In this document: positions 6,179 to 14,621 of the stretch, in pieces
Layout: every line of letters starts with the position of its first letter
How positions within the stretch are numbered: the first letter of the stretch is position 1
IMG/VR virus record: IMGVR_UViG_3300010400_000028
Coordinates: 1-45,963 of that record
Source of the DNA: a virus
Direction: 5' to 3' (one strand)
Length of the DNA stretch: 45,963 bases
The notes under the pieces: model-generated
The model's database searches: none
Told to the model about the DNA's origin: nothing
What the model saw: the letters and a program-made list of their open reading frames with translations, nothing else
Position numbers and translations under genes: made by a program

Positions 6179-6538
6179 CTAGCGGGTGAGCGCCGGATCC
6201 GGGTCGTGGTCCGGCGTCACCTGCGAGCGGGTCAGCAGCGTCATCACCGCGGTCACACCGGCCACCACGAGCGACACCTGCGTCTGCGGCAGGTCGAACC
6301 CGAACGCGGCCGCCAGCGCGGCGCCGGTGGTGATGACGCCGGTGAAGATGGCCGGCGACACCGGCCGCACGGCCCAGGCAGTGTAGACGCCGGCGGCGGC
6401 GGTGAGCAGCGCGGTGATGCCGGCGGCGGTGCCGTCGTTGAGGCCGGGCAGGCCGAAGCCGATCGCGACGGCGAGCAGGGCCGAGATGGTCTGGATGACG
6501 ATGGCCGGCTCGCGGCCGAACCACTGGCGGCTGGGCAT
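6179..6538 (-). CDS. Holin-like membrane protein
   Basis: A 119-residue protein with three to four hydrophobic helices (about 13-30, 33-52, 58-80, 85-103), short polar loops and a charged C-terminus ('TRSQVTPDHDPDPALTR'). It is the last gene of the late operon, close to the lysin, which fits a holin forming membrane lesions for endolysin release. GGAGAT stands 7 nt before the ATG. The small opposite-strand gene at 6563 starts just upstream and its start region overlaps this ribosome site. The assignment rests on topology and position, since actinophage holins share little sequence. Confidence 0.65.
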   Translation of the reverse strand: MPSRQWFGREPAIVIQTISALLAVAIGFGLPGLNDGTAAGITALLTAAAGVYTAWAVRPVSPAIFTGVITTGAALAAAFGFDLPQTQVSLVVAGVTAVMTLLTRSQVTPDHDPDPALTR

Positions 6539-6562
6539 GGAGGTATCTCCTACGGTGTGGTG

Positions 6563-6835
6563 ATGGCGGAAGAGGAGCGGCCGGTACGTCCGGCGTGGTG
6601 GCCGGACTGGGTGCCTCTGACGGATGGTGCCGGGCACGAGCTCGCGCCCGGAACGGTGTCGCTGCACCGGTGCGACTGCGTCGACGAGGTGCACCATATG
6701 TACCGGTGCCGGGTGAACGGGTGCCGGGCCGACCCGGCCAGGCCGCCCGGGTGCGTGGGTCAGGAACGCTCCGACGGCGCAACCGGGTCGGGCGGCACCG
6801 GGTCGATGCCGGCGCGGGCCAGCTGGCCGGAGTAG
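6563..6835 (+). CDS. Opposite-strand Cys-rich small protein in the lysis cassette
   Basis: A 90-residue protein read against the surrounding late genes. It has a Trp-rich start ('RPAWWPDWVPLTDGAG') and Cys/His residues 'HRCDCVDEVHHMYRCRVNGC' at about 35-54, which could bind a metal. It fills the only sizeable gap (6539-6759) in the lysis cassette, and its third codon positions are strongly GC there. Its last 25 codons overlap the 3' end of the convergent gene 6760-7053 and may be passive. TACGGT lies 6 nt before the ATG, compatible with a leaderless start, although no -35 is evident. Likely a moron; the function is unknown. Confidence 0.5.
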   Translation: MAEEERPVRPAWWPDWVPLTDGAGHELAPGTVSLHRCDCVDEVHHMYRCRVNGCRADPARPPGCVGQERSDGATGSGGTGSMPARASWPE

Positions 6836-7053
6836 CGGGCGGCGACCTGCCGCCAGTAGTCCCGGTCGCGCTCGGCCCACCGCAGCCGCTCGTCCAGGTC
6901 GTCGCGCATCCGGCCCAGGTCGTCGATGGCTTCACGCTCCCGGGCGTGCGCACCGGAGCGGATGGTCGACCAGCCGCGGATGACGGTGGTGAGGAACGCG
7001 ACGCCGCCGCCGCCGAGCAGCAGCCCGATGACGGTGGTCAGCCACCCGTCCAC
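6760..7053 (-). CDS. Membrane-anchored coiled-coil protein of the lysis cassette
   Basis: A 97-residue protein. One N-terminal transmembrane helix (4-25, glycine-rich 'IGLLLGGGGVAFLTTVI') is followed by a highly charged helix (35-75, 'EREAIDDLGRMRDDLDERLRW') and a short Pro-rich tail. The topology resembles a spanin-like or antiholin-like lysis accessory, but a single-TM protein with a coiled coil is all that can be seen. Start GTG at 7053. It lies between two multi-TM proteins, downstream of the lysin. Confidence 0.65.
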   Translation of the reverse strand: MDGWLTTVIGLLLGGGGVAFLTTVIRGWSTIRSGAHAREREAIDDLGRMRDDLDERLRWAERDRDYWRQVAARYSGQLARAGIDPVPPDPVAPSERS

Positions 7054-7056
7054 CCG

Positions 7057-7461
7057 CTACCCCCCATGATGCTCGGCGTGGTACCGGGCCGCCTCCCGCC
7101 GGATCAGGGCAACGTCGCGCCACCGGGCGAGGAGCAGGAACGCGATCGCGCCGAGCGCGCAGGAGGCGGCGATCGACGTGAGCCGGCCCGTCGCGGCCGC
7201 GGCGAGGGCGTAGACGGCCCAGGTGGCGATCAGTGGCCACAGGCCGGCGTACTCGCCGAGCCACCGGTCCATCGCCGCGCCCCAGGCTGACGCCAGACCG
7301 CCGAGCGCGAGCATGCCGGCCCAGAAGTAGGCCAGCGGCGCGAGCGGGCTGGTGGCGGCCCGTACGGACGGCGCCGGCCACACCATGGCGGCGAAGCCGG
7401 CGGCGGCCATCAGGCTGTAGCCGACGGCGCGGGTCCACCGCCTCACCGACAGGGGCAGCAT
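7057..7461 (-). CDS. Four-TM membrane protein, holin candidate
   Basis: A 134-residue protein with four hydrophobic helices (about 12-30, 40-60, 70-92, 98-112). The basic N-terminus ('LSVRRWTRAVG') and the charged C-terminus with several His suggest both ends inside. Its ATG overlaps the lysin TGA (TGATG), so the two are translationally coupled. A holin is the natural reading. With 6179-6538 this gives two multi-TM candidates, of which one may be an antiholin. Confidence 0.65.
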   Translation of the reverse strand: MLPLSVRRWTRAVGYSLMAAAGFAAMVWPAPSVRAATSPLAPLAYFWAGMLALGGLASAWGAAMDRWLGEYAGLWPLIATWAVYALAAAATGRLTSIAASCALGAIAFLLLARWRDVALIRREAARYHAEHHGG

Positions 7462-8375
7462 CAGGTGTCGCGGCCGTCGCGTTCGGGGTCGGCGGCGAGC
7501 TCGTCGGCGGTGGCGTCGGCTACTGCGGCGATGGCCTCGTCGGTGAGGCCGACCTTGGCCGCCACCTCGACTCCGCCCTCGAGCGCGGCGAGGACCTGGT
7601 CCAGCTTGGCGTTGAGCGCGGCCAGGTCCTGGAACAGCGCCCATGGGCTGGCCGAGTCCTCGCCGCCCCACCCGGTTTTACGGGTCACCAGCGCGGCGTG
7701 GATGTCGGCCAGCATCACGTCCGGGTGGGCGTGGGCGTACTCGGGCTCGTTCGGCGGTGGACCGAGGGATCCGTAATCGGCCATGTCTGGCTCCTCTCCT
7801 GGTTTCCATTGGCCGAAGTCGTCGACCATCGCCCGGTTCAGGTCGAGGTCGCCGCCGGCGACGATGACGCCGTTGTGGTACTGCTGCACGTGCGCGCCCG
7901 GATGCCAGCGGCCGCCGGACCAGGCGTAGGTCTGCCACGCCCACCGGATCAACCCCGCGGAGAGGAGGTGGGCGATGGTGCCGTACCCGCCGTAGGCGCC
8001 GATCTGCCCGATTGGCAGGACCGAGCCGATGCCCTGGAAGTACGCCTCGACTGGGCCGTACGCGCCGGCCGGGTCGTAGTCGACGGAGAAGTAGATGGGT
8101 CGGCCGGCGGGCATGCCGCACGCTGCGGCCTGCCGGACGGCCTCCTGGGCGTACTCGGCGCCGGCGGCGAAGCCGAGCTTCGCGTCGCCGGCCCGCCACT
8201 CCCAGTTCGCCACGACCGCGAGGCCGGCCGCCGCCAACTCCTCCGCCTCGGCCAGGGTCAGGTTTTTGCCGGTCCGGTCGTACGACAGGTAGCGGCTCGC
8301 GAAACGGTAGCCCGCCGCGTACAGCCCGGCCGGGTCCGGTCGCGACCAGGCGTAGTCGACGCCTTCGGTGGTCAC
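7461..8375 (-). CDS. Endolysin with DUF1906 glycoside-hydrolase-like domain
   Basis: A 304-residue protein. Residues 1-200 match the DUF1906 (Rv2525c-like) TIM-barrel family: 'GVDYAWSRPDPAGLYAAGYRF', 'YLSYDRTGKNLT', 'IYFSVDYDP', 'IGAYGGYGTI', 'WQTYAW' and 'QYHNG...DLDLNRA'. The acidic residues in 'SVDYD' and 'DLDLN' are candidate catalytic positions. The C-terminal 100 residues carry 'WGGEDSASPWALFQDLAALNAKLDQ', a helical segment that may bind the wall or oligomerise. No signal peptide, as for a holin-dependent lysin. The following gene overlaps its stop. It is probably the main peptidoglycan hydrolase for host lysis. Confidence 0.8.
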   Translation of the reverse strand: MTTEGVDYAWSRPDPAGLYAAGYRFASRYLSYDRTGKNLTLAEAEELAAAGLAVVANWEWRAGDAKLGFAAGAEYAQEAVRQAAACGMPAGRPIYFSVDYDPAGAYGPVEAYFQGIGSVLPIGQIGAYGGYGTIAHLLSAGLIRWAWQTYAWSGGRWHPGAHVQQYHNGVIVAGGDLDLNRAMVDDFGQWKPGEEPDMADYGSLGPPPNEPEYAHAHPDVMLADIHAALVTRKTGWGGEDSASPWALFQDLAALNAKLDQVLAALEGGVEVAAKVGLTDEAIAAVADATADELAADPERDGRDT

Positions 8376-8384
8376 CGCGAAGCC

Positions 8385-8672
8385 TTACAGGACGCCGGTG
8401 AGGAACTTGGCGAACTGGCGGAAGTCCAACGGGGTAGCCTGCACGTCGGTGCCGAGGTAGATGCGGGCCAGCTTGTCCAGGTCGCTGAAGGCGCCGCGCA
8501 GCCTGGCGATGTCGGTCCCGTCGTAGCCGAGTGTTGTGAGCTCCGGGTCGGTGATGGCGTCGAGCCAGTACTTGAAGTTGCGGATCTCGGCGAGCTTGTC
8601 GCGAAGGTCGACGACGATACTGCCGGCGCGGGTGTCGATGTTCGACTTCACCGCCACGTAGCCAACGGCCAT
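8385..8672 (-). CDS. Conserved hypothetical, tail-lysis junction
   Basis: A 95-residue soluble protein with predicted helices ('VDLRDKLAEIRNFKYWLDAI', 'DIARLRGAFSDLDKLARIYL'). No Cys or membrane segments. Proteins of this size and character often lie between the last tail gene and the lysin in actinophages, where they are treated as virion-associated or tail accessory proteins. It follows the tail protein gene by 20 bp. I recognise no enzymatic motif. Confidence 0.65.
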   Translation of the reverse strand: MAVGYVAVKSNIDTRAGSIVVDLRDKLAEIRNFKYWLDAITDPELTTLGYDGTDIARLRGAFSDLDKLARIYLGTDVQATPLDFRQFAKFLTGVL

Positions 8673-8691
8673 GCCCTGCTCCTTTCCTGCT

Positions 8692-9342
8692 TCAGCGCAG
8701 TCCTTCGAGGTAGAACCCGGAGCCGATGATGAAGTTACCGGCCTGCGGCATGAGGGTGATGGACGTGTATGGGCCGGCGGCGAGGTACTGGAACTGCGCC
8801 ATCACCACGACGCTGTTGGCAATCGCCGAGACGGCGCCGGCGTCGCCCTGGCCGATGAGGCAGGCGGAATGGGGGGAGTTCCAGCCAGGGAAGGCGACGC
8901 GGCCGCCCCCGTACTTCCCGGCCGTTGCGCTGGCGGCCATGCAGGTGCCGACCTGTCCGGACGTACCGGCTATTCCGTTGCCTGCACTCGGGGCGCCGGC
9001 GTTGACACTGAACAGGAGGGCGTGGTTGTAGTTGGCGCCGGCGTCGCCGTTGATGCGGCAGTAGACGTCGACGGTGTGGGCGGCGGTGTCCCCGCGGGCC
9101 GTGTAGTCGATCCGGACCAACCGTAGCGTCGACGGGATGCCGCTGAACGTGACCGATCCGACGGTCCCGACGGTGACGATGCTGTCGCGGTACACACCGA
9201 CCGCCTCGAGCGCGGCGACTCGGCCGTCCACACCGGACACGGTGCCCTCGACGGCAACGGCCAGGTTCGCGCCGAGGTTCGGCCCGTCTGGCGGGTCGAA
9301 CAGGCCCTGGTACGGCCAGCCGTAGGTCGGTGTTGTTGCCAC
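8692..9342 (-). CDS. Minor tail / tail-tip protein
   Basis: A 216-residue protein. The N-terminus 'YGWPYQGLFDPPDGPNLGANL' has the form of actinophage tail-tip proteins, followed by a helical linker to about residue 50 and a beta-rich Gly/Ala/Ser domain of jelly-roll type to the C-terminus. It is the most distal tail gene before the lysis block, where receptor-binding proteins usually lie, so it is a candidate host-recognition protein. Specificity cannot be read from sequence. Confidence 0.65.
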   Translation of the reverse strand: MATTPTYGWPYQGLFDPPDGPNLGANLAVAVEGTVSGVDGRVAALEAVGVYRDSIVTVGTVGSVTFSGIPSTLRLVRIDYTARGDTAAHTVDVYCRINGDAGANYNHALLFSVNAGAPSAGNGIAGTSGQVGTCMAASATAGKYGGGRVAFPGWNSPHSACLIGQGDAGAVSAIANSVVVMAQFQYLAAGPYTSITLMPQAGNFIIGSGFYLEGLR

Positions 9343-9354
9343 CCCGGATCCCTT

Positions 9355-10098
9355 CTATAGCTTGAAGACGGTCAGGACGCGGCGGAAGAACTGGGTGTCC
9401 TGGGAGGCGGCGGCGCTCCGGCGGTACTTCATCGTGATCGTGGTGTTACCGGGATTCAGCGAACCAAACACGGCCTGCGTTGTCGTCGATACGGCCATGA
9501 AAGTGCCGTTGTTCCCGGCGGTTGTGGCGACCACCAGGTCCAGAATGCCTACCAGCGGGTCCACGGCCTCGTCGGGCGTGCGGGTGTTCGCGCCGGTGAA
9601 CTCGACGTCGAACCGGCCGTCTCCCTGCGTGTTCGGCAGCGTCGCGCCCGTCCACTGAATCTGCGCAGTCGCTACGACGAGGATCCGGCCGGACGCTCCC
9701 ACGGGAACGGTGACGCGCGGCCCGACCGTGGCCAGGTCGCCGTAGGTCGCACTCGAACAGGTCTCGCCCGTGACGACGAAGTCGGTGTAGATCTGGCTGT
9801 TGAGCAGCGCCGTCGCGCTGGCCGCGTCGGCTGTGTTCGGGGTGACGACCCGGCCGGCGATGAACATGGTTTTGGTTGAGTCGCCGACCGAGGCGATGCC
9901 CACTACCGCACCCGGGACCAGCAGCGTCGCCTCACCGACACCCAGTAGGGGTAGGTCGGTCATGAGGGTGCCGCCGACCAGGACCGTGTTCTGCAACGTG
10001 ATCTGGTTGAACGCGACAATGACGCCCTGCCGGAAGCGCCAATCCTGGCTTGGTTGCTCGGGCGGCTCCGCGAACAGGGGAGCCAGGTCATCGTTCAT
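9355..10098 (-). CDS. Minor tail protein
   Basis: A 247-residue protein. The first 100 residues form a small beta domain ('GVIVAFNQITLQNTVLVGGTLMTDLPLLGVGEATLLVPGAVVGI' region, an OB-like baseplate element). The C-terminal 130 residues form a beta-sandwich with 'FTGANTRT' and 'STTTQAVFGSLNPGNTTITMKYRRS'-type strands. Start overlaps the stop of the DUF5047 gene (ATGA). Part of the tail tip by position. Confidence 0.65.
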   Translation of the reverse strand: MNDDLAPLFAEPPEQPSQDWRFRQGVIVAFNQITLQNTVLVGGTLMTDLPLLGVGEATLLVPGAVVGIASVGDSTKTMFIAGRVVTPNTADAASATALLNSQIYTDFVVTGETCSSATYGDLATVGPRVTVPVGASGRILVVATAQIQWTGATLPNTQGDGRFDVEFTGANTRTPDEAVDPLVGILDLVVATTAGNNGTFMAVSTTTQAVFGSLNPGNTTITMKYRRSAAASQDTQFFRRVLTVFKL

Positions 10099-11222
10099 AA
10101 CGCTCCAATGAGGACGACTGTCTGTTCCCGGGTTGTGCCGGTCATGGGGTCACCGGAGACGAGCGGGATGCGGAGTTGGTCGATGATGTGCTTCTCGGAG
10201 CCGTAGCGGCTGCTGTATCGGATGCGGATCGTGTCCCACGGCTCCAGCGCCGCGTTCGGGACGGCCGTGAAGTCGATCGTGTAGGGCAGGCCCAGTTGCT
10301 TACGCAGCATCGTCTGCGCGGCAGTGGTGGCCGACGATGTCGACAGCAGAAGCGGCGAGGCGAAGAACCGCGGCACCGGACCGAACCGGCCGTAGAAGTA
10401 CGTCGGCGAGTTCGGGTTGTTGTCGACCGCGACAGCACGCACCGGCGTGTTCGTGTCGGCGGCTTCGCCGGTTGCGACGACCGCGTTGTAGACCCGCTCC
10501 CGCGTCAGGCGGCGGGCCAGGTCGACCAGCACGCCGCCTGCCCCGGAATCGACGTCGAACACCGGCGCCGCCGTCGAGTCGGGCTGGTCGCGGATGACCA
10601 GCACCCCGCGGTAGTCCCAGTACCAGATCTTGCCCTTGGCGGTGACGAGGTCGTCGAGGAATCCGAACCGGTCCTCCTCGGCAACGAGCGCCCGGCCAAC
10701 CTGGCTCGTGTCGCCGGAATCCCATTGGATGGTGGCGGTCGGGTACACGCCGAGGACGAGCTGCGAGACGACACTGCCGTAGGTGGCGCTGGCGCCGAAC
10801 TGCACCGGGGCGAGCAGCCGTGCGTCGACGATGCCGGCCATGCGGTCGCGACCGAGGATGTGAATGGGCCCGTCCGGCGGCGTGGACTGCTGCTCCGGCG
10901 ATTCGATGCGGTAGTAGCCCAGCGACACCCACTCGGTGGTGCCGTTGCCGTACTGGATTCCCCGCTCCACGAAGATCTCGTTGCCGTACGGGGCCAGCAG
11001 ACTGTTCGCCCGCGTCGGCCACATGCTGTGCCCGTCCGTGGTCATGTCGAGGGTGGCCCGGACGTCGGCGTGGGCGTCGAAGAACACGTCCCCGGAGAAG
11101 AGGGGGATGATCGTTCCGGTGGGTTGGGTGCCGGTCTGGAACGTCGTGCACACCCGGGCCCGGGCCGTCATGGTGTGCGACCCGCGGACGGTGCGTAGAT
11201 ACGCGGCCGAGACGGGCCTCAC
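10095..11222 (-). CDS. DUF5047 tail protein
   Basis: A 375-residue protein beginning 'MRPVSAAYLRTVRGSHTMTA', the characteristic start of the DUF5047 family of actinophage tail proteins. The middle carries 'GYYRIESPEQQ' and 'RDRMAGIVDARL', then 'DDLVTAKGKIWYWDYRGVLV', which resembles baseplate hub / tail-associated modules. The C-terminus 'EPWDTIRIRY...HIIDQLRIPL' is like the final domain of hub proteins. Likely the central tail-tip (Dit/Tal-like) component. Confidence 0.75.
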   Translation of the reverse strand: MRPVSAAYLRTVRGSHTMTARARVCTTFQTGTQPTGTIIPLFSGDVFFDAHADVRATLDMTTDGHSMWPTRANSLLAPYGNEIFVERGIQYGNGTTEWVSLGYYRIESPEQQSTPPDGPIHILGRDRMAGIVDARLLAPVQFGASATYGSVVSQLVLGVYPTATIQWDSGDTSQVGRALVAEEDRFGFLDDLVTAKGKIWYWDYRGVLVIRDQPDSTAAPVFDVDSGAGGVLVDLARRLTRERVYNAVVATGEAADTNTPVRAVAVDNNPNSPTYFYGRFGPVPRFFASPLLLSTSSATTAAQTMLRKQLGLPYTIDFTAVPNAALEPWDTIRIRYSSRYGSEKHIIDQLRIPLVSGDPMTGTTREQTVVLIGAL

Positions 11223-11223
11223 G

Positions 11224-12168
11224 TCAGGGCACCACGACTTCCGAAGGGCTGCCCACGAGTTCGAGCAGATTGGCCCACGTAGCGTTGGCGGCCATGACGT
11301 CCGCCCACGTGGCGTAGGTGTTGAGCACGGTCTGCCAGGTGGAGGTGGCTCCGACGACGTCTGGTCCCGGCGCGGCCACCTCGGTTAGGTCGATTCTGGT
11401 GAACCGCATTTGGTCGGGCGGCATCGGGTACTCGGATGCGACCCGGCCGGCGGCGACGTGGACACCGCCGGCGGGGACGACCATGCCGGGCGGAGCGTGT
11501 AGGAACAGCACGTCGCCGGAGGCGAGGAGAAGGTCGAGGTTGGTTGATGCGCCGTCGGTGTCGGTGCGGACGAAGATCGGGTACTGGCGGGAGCCGCGCA
11601 CGTCGGTGACCGCGATCGGCAGGGACCGGCCAACCACGGCGAACGTGCCGGTGCGTTCGGGCCGCTCGTAGGAGAAGGTTTGCCCGAGCAGCGAAACGGT
11701 GAGGTTGAGGAACGGCCGGGCGACGGACTTGAGCCATACCGCCGTGAGGACCGGGGTGATCGTGGCGATAACGGTCTCGGTGAACGGTGCGCGGGTGCGC
11801 ATCCGGTAGTAGTTGACGACGTTCGGGGCGAACTCGTAGTCGTCGACGCGGGCGGTGTCGCCGGCGACGGTGACGCTCGCGCCGCCGCGGATGGTGGTCC
11901 AGGAAACGAGGTCGGTGGACCGTTCGAAACTGACGGTGATGAACCCGGTCAACGCGGTGCCGACCGCCCGGACCCGGGACAGGGTGGCGTCGTAGGTGAG
12001 GGTGAGGACAATGTCGCCCCGCAGCGCGCCGCCGGAAGGCCACAGGTCGTAGGTGAGCAGGTCACCGTCGAAGACGAAGACACGCGGCCAGGCGTTGCCG
12101 AACATCTGGACGTCGCCACCGGCCGACCCAGGGATCGTGGCGATCTCCGGGTCGACCTGGATGGGCAC
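11224..12168 (-). CDS. Minor tail protein
   Basis: A 314-residue, mostly beta-rich protein with a fibronectin-like repeat at about 50-140 ('FITVSFERSTDLVSWTTIRGG', 'VNYYRMRTRAPFTETVI') and a C-terminal helix-rich segment with 'TWQTVLNTYATWADVMAANATWANLL', three near-repeats of a Trp motif that also occurs in other actinophage tail-tip proteins. It lies between the DUF5047 protein and the tape-measure region. Probably distal tail-like. Confidence 0.65.
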   Translation of the reverse strand: MPIQVDPEIATIPGSAGGDVQMFGNAWPRVFVFDGDLLTYDLWPSGGALRGDIVLTLTYDATLSRVRAVGTALTGFITVSFERSTDLVSWTTIRGGASVTVAGDTARVDDYEFAPNVVNYYRMRTRAPFTETVIATITPVLTAVWLKSVARPFLNLTVSLLGQTFSYERPERTGTFAVVGRSLPIAVTDVRGSRQYPIFVRTDTDGASTNLDLLLASGDVLFLHAPPGMVVPAGGVHVAAGRVASEYPMPPDQMRFTRIDLTEVAAPGPDVVGATSTWQTVLNTYATWADVMAANATWANLLELVGSPSEVVVP

Positions 12169-12174
12169 GGCGGG

Positions 12175-12642
12175 TCAGCCCCGCTCGAAGTTGAACGTGG
12201 CGCGGACGTTCACGTTGTTGGGCGCGTTGCCGCGCAGGACGAACCCGTTCGACACCGCCGAGTCCGGGGTGCGGTCGCGCGGGAAGTTGTAGAAGATCGC
12301 GCCACCGTTGGGGGTGAGGAGGAACTCCTTGATCGGGGTGAGCACGGTCGGCTCGGCCGACCAGGCCCGCGCCGCGGTCATTCCCGGTGTGACCGCGCGT
12401 CCGTAGGTCGTGTCGACGGTGACGCTGGTCGAGTTCGTGCCGGGCGGGTTGGTCGCGAACGTGGCGTAGCACAGCTCGAGCAGCACCGGCACGTTCGCTG
12501 CGGTGACGCCGTCGAAGCCGCAGTCGAAGCCGATGAAGTCGACGCCGAACGCGGCGTTGCCGAGCACGCCGAGGATCGACTTCGGGGTGGCCGCGACGAG
12601 GGCCACCGCCGCCTCGGTGCTGCACGAATAGCCGGTCTTCAT
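12175..12642 (-). CDS. Small tail protein downstream of tape measure
   Basis: A 155-residue beta-rich protein. The start at 12642 (MKTGYSC) has GAGGGGA upstream. Residues 40-60 contain 'FGVDFIGFDCGFDGV'; Cys at 7, 43 and near 62. The C-terminal half has 'VLTPIKEFLLTPNGGAIFYNFPRDRTPD' and ends in 'VNVRATFNFERG'. It resembles virion surface beta-sandwich proteins and could be a tail-tip or decoration component. Function assigned by position only. Confidence 0.55.
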   Translation of the reverse strand: MKTGYSCSTEAAVALVAATPKSILGVLGNAAFGVDFIGFDCGFDGVTAANVPVLLELCYATFATNPPGTNSTSVTVDTTYGRAVTPGMTAARAWSAEPTVLTPIKEFLLTPNGGAIFYNFPRDRTPDSAVSNGFVLRGNAPNNVNVRATFNFERG

Positions 12643-12664
12643 GGACGGTCCCCTCTTCGGTCGG

Positions 12665-14608
12665 TCATCGTGTGGTGGAGCCGGCGTAGACGCGGCGGCG
12701 GACGTCGCGGTTCTGCGTCGAGATCTCGGTGCGCACGACGCGCACGACCTCGCCGCCGACCTCAATGTGGTTCTCGACGATGAGGGGACCGCCGTCGCCG
12801 GCCGCCTCCCTCATCTGGGCGGCGGTGGCGACGAAGTGCTCCCGCGAGGAGAACATCAGCTCGGGCCCACGCTCGCCCACCCAGAACGGCTCGTTGGCCG
12901 GCGAGGTACCGCCTTCGGCGAGGCCCTTCAGGAACGGGCTGACGTCACCGGACAGGTAGGCGACGCCCTGTGAGCCGCGGCCTTCGATCGTGATCGTGAC
13001 GAACTTTTCGATGTCCTGCAGCTGGCCCAGCGCGAGCCACTTGTCGACGAGCTCCTGCGCCTTCTCAGCGGTGAACCCGGCCTGGATGGCCGTGTCGTAC
13101 AGCTTCTGCCGGTACGTGTCGTAGACGGCGTTGGCCTCGTCGACCGAGTGAGTTTCGGCGAGCTTCTTCTCCGTCGCGTCGAGCGCCGACTCGGCGATGT
13201 CCTTCAGGATGGTCAGGTTGTCCCGGCCGGCCTGCGTGTCCACATCGAGGGTCGTGCCGTGCTTGGCGAACGCGTCCGCCAGGTCGTCGATGGCCTGCTC
13301 GGCTGAGATCTCGGCGCCGACGAAGTCGAGGAACGCGTTGTACGACTCGCCGAGTGCGGCGTTGAGGATGTTCGTCTCCTCGGTGGCGCGGTCGACGGCC
13401 TCGCCGAACACTCCCACCCCGTACGAGGCTTCGGTCGCGCCGTCGCGCGCCCGGAACAGTTCGTCCACCCAGCGCTGCATTGCCTGCGCGGGCTCTGCGG
13501 ACATGCCAGCCGTGAGGAACTTGATGAACCCCGAGTTGCCGGCGTTCGCGGCGATCACGAGCAGCCCGGCGAACGCATCCGACAGGAACTTGATCTCCTT
13601 GCCGAGGAACACGACCGTCCCACCGATGAGCGTGAACGTAGCCCGCAGTCCGAGCACCGCGCCCGGCGAGGCGGTCACATCGTCCATGAACTGGCCGAGC
13701 TCGTCACCGAGCTCGGCGAAGCCGTCGGCGGCCGCGTTCGCGAACGGCCCCATCCGGTCGAACGCGGCATTGAGCCCAGGCATGATGTTGCGGCCCAGGT
13801 CGCCCAGGCCCTCGGCGATGATCCCCACCGACGGCGCCATTTTCGCGAACGCCTCCGGCAGCTTCATGTCCATGAACGCCTGCTCGATGATGTGCAGACC
13901 CTCGATCGCCGGCCCGACGAACCGGTCGCCGCCACGGAAGAACTCCGCCGAGATCACATCGCCGAAGTCCTGCGCCGCCCCGATGACCCGCGGGTCCTTC
14001 GCCGCCATGGCCAGCCCGCCGGCCACGCCGACGGTGCCGATCGCGCCCGCCACGATGCCGCCGACCGCCGCACCGATCGCAGGCCCGGCCGCCGTCACGG
14101 CGGTGAGGATCCCGGCGATCACGTACGGATTCGTGGCGCTCAAACGGCCAAGGCCCCCGCCGGCGCCGCCACCGGCGGGGCCCAGGGCGTTCACGCTGCG
14201 GTAGATGTTCGACCCGCCGGCGTCGGGTACGAGCGTCTTACGGAGCCGCTCGAGCGCCGCCAGAGCGCGCTGCTCGGCGTGGAACGCGACCTGGTCCGCC
14301 TTGGAACCCGACCGGGCCCACTCCTCACCCAGGTTGCGTACAGACAGCCGCATGGCCTTGATTCGGGCATCCAGGGCGGTGAGCGAGGCCGCCGAGCCGC
14401 GGGCCTGGTCGCCGAGATTGTCGACCTGCTTGGCGGCCACCGCCGACGACGTGGCCAGCTCTGCCATGTCCCGGTCTACCTTGTCGACGGACCGGTCCAG
14501 CTGGTCCATCTCGGCGTCGACGGCGGCGGTCGTCTTCTCCACGACCTTCGCCTCAGCGAGGTACTGCGCGGCGTCAAGGGTGAGCTCCGCAGCGACGCGA
14601 CGAGCCAT
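12665..14608 (-). CDS. Tape measure protein
   Basis: A 647-residue protein, the longest of the tail genes, right after the tail chaperones. N-terminus with coiled coils (15-120, 'VDAEMDQLDRSVDKVDRDMAEL'), then Gly/Ala hydrophobic segments at about 160-205 ('AGILTAVTAAGPAIGAAVGG'), 315-345 and further helices. The end has 'VGERGPELMFSSREHFVA', a motif seen near the C-termini of many tape measure proteins. At 0.15 nm per residue it predicts a tail of near 100 nm. No peptidase or lysozyme domain is visible. Confidence 0.88.
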   Translation of the reverse strand: MARRVAAELTLDAAQYLAEAKVVEKTTAAVDAEMDQLDRSVDKVDRDMAELATSSAVAAKQVDNLGDQARGSAASLTALDARIKAMRLSVRNLGEEWARSGSKADQVAFHAEQRALAALERLRKTLVPDAGGSNIYRSVNALGPAGGGAGGGLGRLSATNPYVIAGILTAVTAAGPAIGAAVGGIVAGAIGTVGVAGGLAMAAKDPRVIGAAQDFGDVISAEFFRGGDRFVGPAIEGLHIIEQAFMDMKLPEAFAKMAPSVGIIAEGLGDLGRNIMPGLNAAFDRMGPFANAAADGFAELGDELGQFMDDVTASPGAVLGLRATFTLIGGTVVFLGKEIKFLSDAFAGLLVIAANAGNSGFIKFLTAGMSAEPAQAMQRWVDELFRARDGATEASYGVGVFGEAVDRATEETNILNAALGESYNAFLDFVGAEISAEQAIDDLADAFAKHGTTLDVDTQAGRDNLTILKDIAESALDATEKKLAETHSVDEANAVYDTYRQKLYDTAIQAGFTAEKAQELVDKWLALGQLQDIEKFVTITIEGRGSQGVAYLSGDVSPFLKGLAEGGTSPANEPFWVGERGPELMFSSREHFVATAAQMREAAGDGGPLIVENHIEVGGEVVRVVRTEISTQNRDVRRRVYAGSTTR

Positions 14609-14621
14609 GGCTGTTCTCCCG

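Noticed and set aside
5181-6953. 590-codon minus-strand open frame
   Set aside because: Overlaps the DUF2637 gene and two terminators; Arg/Pro/Thr-rich composition without motifs.
10176-11198. 340-codon plus-strand frame opposite the DUF5047 gene
   Set aside because: The minus strand gives a full, recognisable tail protein; the plus frame has only Arg/Val/Asp shadow composition.
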